From Bacillus cabrialesii (GTDB lineage: Bacteria; Bacillota; Bacilli; Bacillales; Bacillaceae): 64,000 bases of DNA. Positions within the stretch are counted from its first letter, which is position 1. The number at the start of each line of letters is the position of its first letter. Both the position numbers and the translations under genes were made by a program. The notes under the pieces are model-generated. The model worked only from the letters and a program-made list of their open reading frames with translations. It was not told the origin of the DNA and did no database searches. Where the stretch lies: assembly GCF_004124315.2 (NCBI RefSeq), contig NZ_CP096889.1, positions 3,331,001-3,395,000 on the forward strand, in the 5' to 3' direction. Below, piece by piece: positions 26,188 to 33,729 of this stretch.

Positions 26188-26493
26188 TTATGATTTTGTG
26201 AACTTTTTAAAGACGTCCAAAAGCTCAGAAATGGCCTGTTCCCCGTCTCCGCTTTTAATGGCGTCCGCTACACAATGATGGGCGTGGTCCTCAAGCAAGT
26301 GAAGCGCAACATTTTTCATTGCCGCCTGAACAGCCGAAATTTGCACAAGGATATCCACACAATATCTATCGTTTTCCACCATATTTTGAATGCCCCTGAC
26401 CTGGCCTTCAATCCGCTTCAGCCGGTTTGTGATTTGATCCTTTTCTTTCGAGCTTTTATGGTTTAATGCTTTATGTTCGTTATGCTTCTCCAT
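26188..26493 (-). CDS. csoR: CsoR (YvgZ), copper-sensing repressor
   Basis: 101-residue all-helical repressor of the CsoR/RcnR family that binds the copZA promoter and lets go when it binds Cu(I). The metal ligands Cys45, His70 and Cys74 are present (RYCVDIL and LEDHAHHC). The ATG 26493 follows GAGGTG. The same-strand order csoR-copZ-copA is typical of Firmicutes copper loci. Confidence 0.95.
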   Translation of the reverse strand: MEKHNEHKALNHKSSKEKDQITNRLKRIEGQVRGIQNMVENDRYCVDILVQISAVQAAMKNVALHLLEDHAHHCVADAIKSGDGEQAISELLDVFKKFTKS

Positions 26494-26605
26494 TGGTACA
26501 CCTCTGTTTCTTATATTAATTCCCATTATACTGATTGTCCAAACTGTTGTCTAAGTCTGCCGCTGCAAAAAAATGAATCAGTTAGGTTTTACCATTTGAT
26601 CGAGA

Positions 26606-26617
26606 GGGTATATACCC
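26606..26617. promoter_or_regulatory. Palindrome GGGTATATACCC between csoR and iolW
   Basis: A perfect 12-bp palindrome made of the two CsoR half-sites, GGGTAT and ATACCC, in the opposite order to the copZ operator. It lies 113 bp upstream of csoR and 36 bp upstream of iolW. Role uncertain. Confidence 0.45.
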
Positions 26618-26621
26618 CTTA

Positions 26622-26635
26622 TGAAAACGCTTTTA
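26622..26635. promoter_or_regulatory. Candidate cre (CcpA site) upstream of iolW
   Basis: TGAAAACGCTTTTA matches the catabolite-responsive element consensus TGAAARCGYTTWCW at all but one position. It lies 18 bp before the iolW start. Confidence 0.6.
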
Positions 26636-26652
26636 AAGGAGAGAGAAGAAAA

Positions 26653-27696
26653 GTGAATACGATAAAGGTTGGGATATTAGGGTACGGACTGTCTGGTTCT
26701 GTTTTTCACGCGCCGCTGCTTGCCGTTCTCGATGAGTATCACATCAGCAAAATCATGACATCACGGACAGAAGAAGTGAAACGGGATTTTCCGGATGCTG
26801 ATGTTGTGCATGAGCTTGAGCAAATCACAAATGACCCGGACATTGAGCTTGTCATTGTCACCACCCCGAGCGGCCTTCATTACGAGCATGCTATGGCGTG
26901 CATACAAGCGGGAAAACACATCGTGTTGGAAAAACCGATGACAGCGACGGCCGAAGAAGGAAAGCAATTAAAGAAGGCCGCCGATGAAAAAGGTGTATTG
27001 TTAAGCGTATATCATAACCGGCGCTGGGATAACGACTTTTTAACGATTAAAAAGCTGATCGCTGACGGATCCCTTGAAGATATCAATACATATCTAGTCT
27101 CCTATGACCGGTACAAACCTGAGATTCAGGCGCGGTGGCGGGAAAAAGAAGGCGCTGCCACTGGTACGCTGTATGATCTCGGATCCCACATTATAGACCA
27201 AGCCCTCCATTTGTTCGGGATGCCAAAAGCAGTTACTGCAAACGTAATGGCACAGCGGGAAAACGCCGAAGCCGTTGACTACTTTCATTTGATAATGGAT
27301 TACGGAAAACGGCAAGCCATTCTATACGGCGGATCCATCGTTCCGGCAAACGGTCCTCGTTACCAAATCCACGGACAGCATTCAAGCTTTATCAAATACG
27401 GAATCGACGGACAAGAAGACGCACTCAGAGCAGGAAAAAAACCCGAAAGTGACAGCTGGGGTGCGGATGATCCGGAGTTCTACGGACAGCTGACAACCGT
27501 TCACGGCACAGACAAAAAAACAGAAACCATCCCATCGGTAAATGGTTCTTATCTTACCTATTACCGCAAATTGGCTGAAAGCATACGGGAAGGCGCTGCG
27601 CTGCCTGTCACCGCTGATGAAGGAATGAATGTCATCCGCATCATTGAAGCCGCGATGAAAAGCAGTGAAGAGAAACGTACCATTTCGCTTGGGTAA
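26653..27696 (+). CDS. iolW: IolW (YvaA), NADP-dependent scyllo-inositol dehydrogenase
   Basis: Oxidoreductase of the Gfo/Idh/MocA family that interconverts scyllo-inosose and scyllo-inositol with NADPH. 347 residues: the Rossmann motif GILGYGLSGSVFHAP at the N-terminus, EKPMTATAEE with the catalytic Lys, and GTLYDLGSHIIDQ with the conserved Asp and His. The start GTG 26653 follows AAAGGAGAGAG; longer in-frame openings lack a site. A candidate cre lies just upstream, fitting carbon-source control. Confidence 0.92.
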   Translation: MNTIKVGILGYGLSGSVFHAPLLAVLDEYHISKIMTSRTEEVKRDFPDADVVHELEQITNDPDIELVIVTTPSGLHYEHAMACIQAGKHIVLEKPMTATAEEGKQLKKAADEKGVLLSVYHNRRWDNDFLTIKKLIADGSLEDINTYLVSYDRYKPEIQARWREKEGAATGTLYDLGSHIIDQALHLFGMPKAVTANVMAQRENAEAVDYFHLIMDYGKRQAILYGGSIVPANGPRYQIHGQHSSFIKYGIDGQEDALRAGKKPESDSWGADDPEFYGQLTTVHGTDKKTETIPSVNGSYLTYYRKLAESIREGAALPVTADEGMNVIRIIEAAMKSSEEKRTISLG

Positions 27697-27702
27697 TAAA
27701 CA

Positions 27703-27734
27703 AAAGCCTCCCCTTTTATCAGGGGAGGCTTTTT
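27703..27734. terminator. Bidirectional terminator between iolW and azoR2
   Basis: AAAGCCTCCCCT and AGGGGAGGCTTT pair around a short loop, with T runs on both strands. Confidence 0.92.
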
Positions 27735-27736
27735 CA

Positions 27737-28372
27737 TTAAAATGTTTTTCCTGCTTCTTTCGCACGCGCAATCGCGTCTTCTTTGATTTGCTGTGCTTTA
27801 TCAGGCTCCGCATTATGTCCCTCTACGAAAATGCCATCGAAGGATGGTACGCCGAAGAAGTTCATGATGATGCCGATGTAGCGGTGGCCCATTTCCATTT
27901 CAGCCGCAGGGCCTTCAGAATAGTAGCCGCCGCGCGCTTGGATATGAATTGCTTTTTTATCTGTCAGCAAGCCGACAGGTCCTTGTTCAGTGTATTTGAA
28001 TGATTTTCCTGCAACTGCAACAGAATCAAGATACGCTTTCATCACAGGCGGGAATGAGAAGTTCCATAAAGGAGTCACGAATACGTACTTATCAGCAGAT
28101 GCAAATTGATCGCTGAGCTCTCCCAGACGTCCCACTTTCGCTTTTTCGCTTTCAGAAAGCTCTTCAAAGCCTGTGCCTGATTGAAGCTTGCCCCAGCCGC
28201 TGAATACATCCGCGTCAATGTGAGGGATGTTTTCTTTGTACAAATCGATATGTACAACTTCATCATTTGGGTTCGTTTCTTTGTAAGATTCAATAAATGC
28301 TTTACCTGTTGCCATACTGTAAGAAGTTGCTTCATCATGCGGGTGAGCAGTGATATACAATACTTTTGCCAT
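27737..28372 (-). CDS. azoR2: AzoR2 (YvaB), FMN-dependent NADH azoreductase 2
   Basis: Flavodoxin-fold quinone and azo reductase of 211 residues that protects against quinones and catechols by two-electron reduction. Seen are the N-terminal ITAHPHDEATSYS phosphate-binding segment and TPLWNFSFPPVMKAYLDS, typical of the AzoR/NQO2 family. The gene is single, with a sigma-A promoter and an MhqR-type box upstream, in line with the known MhqR regulon. Confidence 0.94.
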   Translation of the reverse strand: MAKVLYITAHPHDEATSYSMATGKAFIESYKETNPNDEVVHIDLYKENIPHIDADVFSGWGKLQSGTGFEELSESEKAKVGRLGELSDQFASADKYVFVTPLWNFSFPPVMKAYLDSVAVAGKSFKYTEQGPVGLLTDKKAIHIQARGGYYSEGPAAEMEMGHRYIGIIMNFFGVPSFDGIFVEGHNAEPDKAQQIKEDAIARAKEAGKTF

Positions 28373-28458
28373 TTTTACCAGCCCTTTCGTTTTTAAAAAT
28401 CACACATCAATTATTATCATACAGATGCTTTATGATTATTCTTTCTCTCTTTGTCTTT

Positions 28459-28510
28459 ATTATAGAGATAACAAAAATTACTTTCAAGTAAAACATCTCG
28501 AATTAAAGAT
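28459..28510 (-). promoter_or_regulatory. azoR2 promoter with MhqR-type box and an extra palindrome
   Basis: TTGAAA (28482-28487), 17 bp, TATAAT (28459-28464). TTACTT-TC-AAGTAA (28478-28491) covers the -35 box. ATCTCGAATTAAAGAT (28495-28510) resembles the MhqR operator (ATCT, spacer, AGAT symmetry) and lies just upstream of -35. Confidence 0.75.
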
Positions 28511-28592
28511 TTTTTAACTCTCCCAATCAGCTTACTTTTCCATAAGCCGGCATCTTTTTCATCAAAGCGGAATGCTCAGCCTTTTCTCTTCT

Positions 28593-28866
28593 TCAGAAAA
28601 CAGAGCGGGTGGTTGATGATGGGTTTGAGCCGAAAGCAATAATACCTAAGTGCTGAACACCGGAAATGGCGAGCCAGAGCATATTCGCTTTCGCATGAGG
28701 AAATTCCTCAAGCGCCTTGCCCTCGAAACCTGGAACAGACTCACTCTTAACTTGTGTTCTTCTGTTTTCTGTCCGGTTAGCAGAGTCTCCATAAACTGCC
28801 CTGCCAGCCCAACACCGATTCCGATTCCCGCCGAAAGCGGAATCCAATAGAAGCGTGCAAAGCCAA
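28593..28866 (-). pseudogene. Remnant of a membrane protein gene (possibly yvaC)
   Basis: One reading frame gives FARFYWIPLSAGIGIGVGLAG followed by QFMETLLTGQKTEE. The next frame continues with KALEEFPHAKANMLWLAISG and ends at a stop at 28593, so a single-base shift breaks it. A stop also lies just before the piece. It looks like the C-terminal 90 or so residues of a membrane protein. In strain 168, as I remember it, yvaC occupies this interval, so this may be its end. Identity is inferred from place only. Confidence 0.5.
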
Positions 28867-28975
28867 ACTACTTTTCAATCTAAAAATGATAGTTACTGGG
28901 TCTAGTAAGTATGGTTCGTTATTATCATTATTTGGGCCGATGTTCTCTTTTAAAAGAATCATGTATGATCAATAA

Positions 28976-28989
28976 AAAAAACGCTTTCA
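28976..28989. promoter_or_regulatory. Candidate cre upstream of bglS
   Basis: The minus strand reads TGAAAGCGTTTTTT, one mismatch from the cre consensus. It overlaps the leader 20 bp before bglS; CcpA binding there could block elongation when glucose is present. Confidence 0.55.
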
Positions 28990-29008
28990 AAGGAAGGGGA
29001 ATGCCAAC

Positions 29009-29740
29009 ATGCCTTATCGTATGAAACGAGTGTTATTGCTTCTTGTCACTGGATTGTTTATAAGTTTGTCTGCAGTCACTCCTACTGCCTCGGCTCAAAC
29101 AGGCGGATCGTTTTTTGATCCTTTTAACAGCTATAACTCCGGTTTATGGCAAAAAGCAAATGGTTATTCGAATGGAGATATGTTCAACTGCACTTGGCGT
29201 GCAAATAACGTATCAATGACGTCATTAGGTGAAATGCGTTTGGCGCTAACAAGTCCATCTTATAACAAGTTTGACTGCGGGGAAAATCGCTCTGCTCAAA
29301 CATATGGCTATGGACTTTATGAAGTCAGAATGAAACCGGCTAAAAACACAGGGATCGTTTCATCATTCTTCACTTACACAGGACCAACAGATGGAACTCC
29401 TTGGGATGAGATTGATATCGAATTTTTAGGAAAAGACACAACAAAGGTTCAATTTAACTATTATACAAACGGTGCAGGAAACCATGAGAAGTTGGTAGAT
29501 CTCGGATTTGATGCAGCCAATGCCTATCATACGTATGCGTTCGATTGGCAGCCAAACTCTATTAAATGGTATGTCGATGGGCAATTAAAACATACTGCAA
29601 CAAGCCAAATTCCGGCAACACCAGGAAAGATCATGATGAACTTGTGGAATGGTAGGGGTGTCGATGAATGGCTCGGTTCCTACAATGGTGTAACACCGCT
29701 TTACGCTCATTACGACTGGGTGCGTTATACAAAAAAATAA
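29009..29740 (+). CDS. bglS: BglS (LicS-type), secreted endo-beta-1,3-1,4-glucanase (lichenase)
   Basis: Extracellular GH16 enzyme that cuts mixed-linkage beta-glucan. 243 residues: signal peptide to about residue 29 (ASAQTGG), then the jelly-roll domain. The catalytic motif is DEIDIE with Glu134, Asp136 and Glu138. Two Cys (61 and 90) form the conserved disulfide. The ATG follows AAAGGAAGGGG. It is nearly identical to the B. subtilis lichenase I know from another locus, where licT precedes it. Here no licT or antiterminator target is visible and gene remnants flank it, which suggests a moved or extra copy. Confidence 0.93.
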   Translation: MPYRMKRVLLLLVTGLFISLSAVTPTASAQTGGSFFDPFNSYNSGLWQKANGYSNGDMFNCTWRANNVSMTSLGEMRLALTSPSYNKFDCGENRSAQTYGYGLYEVRMKPAKNTGIVSSFFTYTGPTDGTPWDEIDIEFLGKDTTKVQFNYYTNGAGNHEKLVDLGFDAANAYHTYAFDWQPNSIKWYVDGQLKHTATSQIPATPGKIMMNLWNGRGVDEWLGSYNGVTPLYAHYDWVRYTKK

Positions 29741-29827
29741 GATCGGAAAACTAAAGTTTTTCTTGATTGAAACGCAGGCATCGATCCTATTAATACAATT
29801 TAACTGCTGGATGCCGGAACATCTTGT

Positions 29828-29853
29828 GATCAGTTTATTAACTGATCTTTTTT
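29828..29853 (+). terminator. Terminator downstream of bglS
   Basis: GATCAGTT and AACTGATC form a perfect 8-bp stem with loop TATT, followed by six T. A weaker AAAAC/GTTTT hairpin sits nearer the stop at about 29747-29762. Confidence 0.85.
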
Positions 29854-30237
29854 CATTTCCTGTTGCAATCACACACACCAAACCATATTGTGGCCGTAAA
29901 TGAATTTGCAATCAGGACAATCCTTATCCTTCACAGCAGATCCTCTTTATTCATATTATTTCTCCTTGCGTCCTTTTTTTCATTTGACCTCCTTCCAATG
30001 TCTTATTCTGCCTTTAATATAGCGCTTCACCCTTTTCATTTTAAATTTAGATATAAATTCGCAAAGGATCCCAAAATGGCACACAAATAGGGTTAAAAAT
30101 TTATCTTGGGTCCCCCTGGGGATCTGCTCCCGGACGGAAGAAAGCAGAAAGGCTCCCATAAAGTTCCGGTCGCATTTCTGCAAGTCGGTTCTGCCGTGTT
30201 TTATCGCACCTTCGCTTTACATGTCTGAATGATTTGT
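29854..30237. other. Stretch without an intact gene
   Basis: No convincing gene is seen. On the minus strand GGAAGGAGG at about 29993-30001 precedes an ATG that opens only ten codons. A 21-codon GTG reading frame (MKDKDCPDCKFIYGHNMVWC) ends near the bglS terminator. These look like decayed coding remnants rather than genes. Confidence 0.4.
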
Positions 30238-30345
30238 TCATGTCCAAAGAATATGCATACGAAGAACAGATGTGAATTTGCGGATATATTCATTATCGGC
30301 CGCATCAACTATGACTTCATGAAACGCTTTATCAAGCCCAAGCAT
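30238..30345 (-). pseudogene. Fragment resembling a GntR/FadR-type regulator (FCD domain)
   Basis: The minus strand encodes MLGLDKAFHEVIVDAADNEY then IRKFTSVLRMHILWT before a stop. The spacing D-x-x-FH-x-x-I-x-x-AA-x-N is the metal-binding helix pattern of the FCD domain in FadR-subfamily regulators. There is no ribosome binding site or DNA-binding part, so it is at most a leftover piece. Confidence 0.4.
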
Positions 30346-30370
30346 TTTATAGATTTTTCATCAGCGCCTG

Positions 30371-30772
30371 TCAGCACTGCTTTGTTACATGACTCTCCTT
30401 TAAGAGGAGATGAATAAAAAATAAAGGATAAATCAATAGATAGCCATTAAACAGCCACCAAAGAAGATCAAAGTCCCGGCTGAAAGTCCAAAACGATATC
30501 GCCTGCAGGCCTGAACAACAGGTCAGCACAAGAGATATCAGCGCCATCAGCTTCCAGTCAGCACGATTCATCCGATTCAAATACAAGCTGTACAATCCTG
30601 TGACAGAGATCAGGATATCCAGCGGGAAAAAAGACCAGTTCCAGGCGATCATAAATGGATGTTCATGATGTTTAAATGCCCAGCTCTCCGGTATCAGCGA
30701 AAACCCGGCTGACAGCCAGTACAAGATAAAACCGATATCAGTCACGAGAAAAAACATTTTCATATATCTCAT
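30371..30772 (-). CDS. yvaD: YvaD, membrane protein of unknown function
   Basis: 133 residues with four hydrophobic segments, about residues 5-23, 43-64, 73-95 and 102-125. The C-terminus is short and polar (LLKESHVTKQC). It overlaps the end of yvaE by four bases, so it is the third gene of a yvaF-yvaE-yvaD operon, probably working with the SMR transporter or simply co-regulated by YvaF. No catalytic motif is recognised. Confidence 0.8.
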   Translation of the reverse strand: MRYMKMFFLVTDIGFILYWLSAGFSLIPESWAFKHHEHPFMIAWNWSFFPLDILISVTGLYSLYLNRMNRADWKLMALISLVLTCCSGLQAISFWTFSRDFDLLWWLFNGYLLIYPLFFIHLLLKESHVTKQC

Positions 30773-31128
30773 TTGTACTGCCCGCTTTTATGTATCGGCT
30801 CAGACTGCGTTCCTTGCTCGATCAAGTTTAAAGACACCACACCGGCTATAATCAAGCCGATTGAAATGAGTTTCATGACGCTGACTTTCTCTTGAAAAAA
30901 CAAAAAACCAACGATTGTAATCAGGACAATTCCCATTCCTGACCATACAGCATAAGCAACAGATACATCGATTGATTTTAGTGTAAGCGTCAAAAAGAAA
31001 AGACTGCCGCCATAAAAGATAACCAACAGCATACTTGGAATAAGTTTTGTAAAGCCTGACGATAGCTTCATGCTGACCGTCCCGGCAACTTCAAACAGAA
31101 TCGCTAAGCATAGAAATACCCAATTCAC
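30769..31128 (-). CDS. yvaE: YvaE, small multidrug resistance (SMR) transporter
   Basis: 119-residue four-helix membrane protein of the SMR family. The family Glu is in FEVAGTVSMKLSSGFTKL, and AYAVWSGMGIVLITIVGFLFF holds the third-helix motif. It should export small cations such as quaternary ammonium compounds in exchange for protons, as a dimer. It overlaps yvaF upstream and yvaD downstream by four bases each, so the three are translationally coupled. Substrate not known. Confidence 0.9.
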   Translation of the reverse strand: MNWVFLCLAILFEVAGTVSMKLSSGFTKLIPSMLLVIFYGGSLFFLTLTLKSIDVSVAYAVWSGMGIVLITIVGFLFFQEKVSVMKLISIGLIIAGVVSLNLIEQGTQSEPIHKSGQYK

Positions 31129-31697
31129 GTAGCATCAGCCTCCTCATCAGCTGTTATGCCGTGAAACAATACATCTACAATCGATTCAAGAACCTCTCCT
31201 GTCGTAAACTGATGTTTGAGCGGGTATTCAGGGTCATACACTTGGTTGATGCTTCCTATATACATGTGGACAAACAGGTCCGAATTGATATTTCTGATTC
31301 TCTTTTGCCGTTTGCACTCGTTTAACAATTCAAGGACAACCGTCCATTCTTCCTTAATAAACGTATCTAATGTAAGCCACGCATCGTAATGGTATTTCTT
31401 CAGTTCGCTTAATAATCCCATATTCAAGAGGTCCATCCCCTGTGGAAGACTGATCAGCATTTGTTTCACTTTTTCAAGCACGTCTAAGCTTTCATTTTCA
31501 TAGATGTCTCTTTCCATTTGCTTCATCTCTGCGATAAATTGTTCAACAACCGCTTCCGCGAGCTTATCTTTAGATGAGTAATGCGCATAGAGCGTCCGCT
31601 TGCTTGTTCCCAGCGCCGCCGCCAAATCATTCATCGTAAATGAAAATCCTTTCTGCTTGATCAGCCGTATGGTTTCCACCAAAATTCTTTTTTCCAA
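31125..31697 (-). CDS. yvaF: YvaF, TetR-family regulator
   Basis: 190 residues with an N-terminal TetR helix-turn-helix (about 22-42, FTMNDLAAALGTSKRTLYAHY) and a helical ligand domain. The start is TTG 31697, six bases after GAGGGG. Two near-identical palindromes lie between its promoter and start, so it probably represses its own operon yvaF-yvaE-yvaD and is released by an SMR substrate. The ligand is unknown. Confidence 0.88.
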   Translation of the reverse strand: MEKRILVETIRLIKQKGFSFTMNDLAAALGTSKRTLYAHYSSKDKLAEAVVEQFIAEMKQMERDIYENESLDVLEKVKQMLISLPQGMDLLNMGLLSELKKYHYDAWLTLDTFIKEEWTVVLELLNECKRQKRIRNINSDLFVHMYIGSINQVYDPEYPLKHQFTTGEVLESIVDVLFHGITADEEADAT

Positions 31698-31711
31698 GTC
31701 AATCCCCTCGC

Positions 31712-31773
31712 TTTCGGTACCTGAAAAACTTTTTCGGTACCGAAATTATACGACAGAAATTTATGGAAATCAA
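31712..31773 (-). promoter_or_regulatory. yvaFED promoter with two tandem palindromic operators
   Basis: TTGATT (31768-31773), 17 bp, TATAAT (31745-31750). Downstream are TTTCGGTACCGAAA (31732-31745) and TTTCGGTACCTGAAA (31712-31726), one starting at the -10 box and one in the leader. This suits dimer-pair binding by YvaF. Confidence 0.85.
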
Positions 31774-31783
31774 CAATATACAA

Positions 31784-31810
31784 AAAACCTCTCCTTTTAG
31801 GAGAGGTTTA
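31784..31810 (-). terminator. Terminator of yvaG
   Basis: AAACCTCTCCT and AGGAGAGGTTT form an 11-bp stem that includes the yvaG stop and is followed on the minus strand by TTTTTTG. Confidence 0.88.
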
Positions 31811-32602
31811 AAAGACACTGCGGACCAAACCGCCGTCCGCTCGAAGCGCCGCGCCATTGATCGCGGAGGAAAGCGGACTGCTTAAAAATGTCACGAAGTG
31901 GGCGATTTCTTCAGGACGGATCAGTCTTTGAATGATGGATGTCGGCCGGTTCTCTTTCATAAAACGTTTCTCAGCTTCTTGAACAGTCAGGTTTTCACCA
32001 GGATACAGCGAGTTCAGCATGGTTTCCACACCCTCTGTTAAAGTAGAGCCCGGCATAACGGTGTTGACCGTGACATTCGTGCCGGTTGTCAGCTCCGCCA
32101 AACTGCGGGAAATGGACAGCTGCATCGTTTTCGTCGCACTGTAATGGGCCATTTCCTGTGACGGCATAATTGCCGCTTCACTGGCAATGAAAATCACACG
32201 CCCTTCTTTTTTCTCTATCATGTTATGCAAATACTTGCGTGTCAGCCTTACCCCGCTCATAATATTCACTTCAAAAAAACGAAACCATTCATCATCGGGT
32301 ATATCAAAGTACTCCGCCGGTTCAAAAATCCCTAAATTGTTGACCAAAATATCAACCTCTGGATATGCCTGAAACAGCTCATTGCAGCCTTCCTCTGTTC
32401 CCAAATCAAATGCAGCCGGGTAAAGGGCCGCTTCAGCATGTTGTGTTTTTAGTTCATCTATCGTCTGATTCACTTTCTCTTCCCGGCGTCCGTTAATAAT
32501 CACTGCCGCGCCTTCTTCAGCTAACGAAGAGGCAATGGCTTTTCCGATCCCAGATGTCGAACCAGTCACCAGTGCGGTTTTTCCTTGTAAATTCAGCTTC
32601 AT
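31808..32602 (-). CDS. yvaG: YvaG, short-chain dehydrogenase/reductase
   Basis: 264-residue NAD(P)-dependent oxidoreductase of the classical SDR family. Cofactor motif TGSTSGIGKA, NNLG structural motif (VNNLGIFEP), and catalytic Ser-Tyr-Lys in IASEAA and HYSATK. The C-terminal SSAINGAALRADGG is typical of 3-oxoacyl reductase-like members. It is the last core gene before the accessory island. The substrate is unknown. Confidence 0.88.
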   Translation of the reverse strand: MKLNLQGKTALVTGSTSGIGKAIASSLAEEGAAVIINGRREEKVNQTIDELKTQHAEAALYPAAFDLGTEEGCNELFQAYPEVDILVNNLGIFEPAEYFDIPDDEWFRFFEVNIMSGVRLTRKYLHNMIEKKEGRVIFIASEAAIMPSQEMAHYSATKTMQLSISRSLAELTTGTNVTVNTVMPGSTLTEGVETMLNSLYPGENLTVQEAEKRFMKENRPTSIIQRLIRPEEIAHFVTFLSSPLSSAINGAALRADGGLVRSVF

Positions 32603-32740
32603 TCGTTTATCCCTCCGTTTTTGATTCTCTTATTTATTGACAGAAATTTAATTGGTGAAACATCTGCTCTGCAATCAGTATGAAACAGCTGGGATTGAAA
32701 TGGAAGTACGCACTTTTTGGTGCCTGTGATTTAGGGAAAA

Positions 32741-32835
32741 AATAAAGCAGAACCCCTTTATGTAATTTAAATCATAAAATGGAGAGGAAATTAACCATAA
32801 AATGTCCAAATAAATAAAAAAAAGTTGGAATGTCC
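32741..32835 (+). repeat. Left-end repeat array of the island
   Basis: AATAAAGCAGAACC at 32741-32754. Then a weak subsite at 32766-32784 (12 of 19), a strong one at 32789-32807 (AATTAACCATAAAATGTCC, 17 of 19 to the right-end copy at 38759), and a weak one at 32817-32835 ending AATGTCC. All point inward. Confidence 0.6.
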
Positions 32836-32979
32836 TATTAAACTAAAGCCCCCTTTACTTTAAGTACATTTTTTCACATAGTTATTACAAATAGATGTCG
32901 TTTAATTACATATATTTATGTACTGTGTAGCAAAAGAACATTAGTTGCAGCAATGATGCACCGATATTAACATAAAAAC

Positions 32980-33010
32980 AGGAGCTCTCCTTTTCTAAAG
33001 GAAAGCTCCT
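32980..33010 (-). terminator. Terminator after the Prp pseudogene
   Basis: AGGAGCTTTCCTTT and AAAGGAGAGCTCCT pair with one mismatch, followed on the minus strand by TGTTTTTATG. Between yvaG and this point nothing else but the repeat array is seen. Confidence 0.7.
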
Positions 33011-33075
33011 ATTTGTATACTTGGTTTATTAACAAATAAATAATTTGTAGGATTTTCAAAATTAATTGTTCCCAT

Positions 33076-33421
33076 TTAATCTATCGCCTTTTGTATAGTT
33101 TGTTCGATAGTTAAAAATTCATTGTAAGATTCTTGGATAGTGTTCAACATGACCACCATTGATTCCAGCAAAAGCTGTACCTGCTCAGACGTTTTTCACT
33201 CTTTTTTCCAGGTAAATTCACTTCCAAATATCCGTGATCTATCGTATGTTTTGGAGCAATCCCCAACAACGCTTCTATTGAGTTAGACGTTCCAAATTTT
33301 ACAGCCGATACACTAGCACAAACAATGTCCTAGCCATGTACGTCATAATCGCATGACCCTCAGATCGGTAAGACATGATTTTACCATCAGAAATGCTTCT
33401 AGTAATTTCCACTTTAACCAA
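33076..33421 (-). pseudogene. Decayed Prp-type (YsxB-like) ribosomal-processing cysteine protease
   Basis: Starts TTG 33421 behind GGGAGG and reads VKVEITRSISDGKIMSYRSE then GHA, with the catalytic His. A one-base deletion shifts the frame to YDVHG-stop-DIVCASVSAVKFG, with the catalytic Cys but a CAG to TAG change. A further shift restores EQVQLLLESMVVMLNTIQES to the stop at 33076. The normal Prp cleaves the N-terminus of ribosomal protein L27 or phage proteins. This copy is far from the ribosomal operon and clearly broken; it may stem from a prophage. Confidence 0.75.
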
Positions 33422-33449
33422 TTCGCTGTACCTCCCTTCCAAAGGGCAA

Positions 33450-33671
33450 TTATCCTATATTTCCATTCATAAAGTACCAGCGATCACCTCTATTATGAAG
33501 GTTCCCTTTTTTCTTCAGGTTTCTTAATTGTTTAAAAATAGAAGCTTGCGCATTCGTTTCTTCCGTTACTAATAAATCGTTTGTTTTTGAATCCAAACAA
33601 GAAACAATCTTCTTTGCGCTTATTCCTGGGTGTTCTTTTATACAAGTGAGGATAATGTCCTCAATTTTCAT
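33450..33671 (-). CDS. Small winged-helix-like protein
   Basis: 73 residues, ATG behind AGGAGGGG. The order of predicted elements (IEDIILTCIKEHPGISAKKI, then SIFKQLRNLKKKGNLHNRGD, then RWYFM) resembles a winged helix with recognition helix and wing, as in small phage or mobile-element regulators. It lies 28 bp upstream of the Prp remnant on the same strand. No specific family is recognised; it could be a regulator of the element. Confidence 0.5.
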   Translation of the reverse strand: MKIEDIILTCIKEHPGISAKKIVSCLDSKTNDLLVTEETNAQASIFKQLRNLKKKGNLHNRGDRWYFMNGNIG

Positions 33672-33729
33672 TGGTCACACACCCCTCCTCTGTTTGGCCA
33701 TTATCAGCCTGTGCTCTATATTACTTCTA

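Noticed and set aside
28876..28975. Possible LicT antiterminator target upstream of bglS
   Set aside because: The GTTACTG element is present, but the downstream half of the ribonucleic antiterminator and an overlapping terminator are not.
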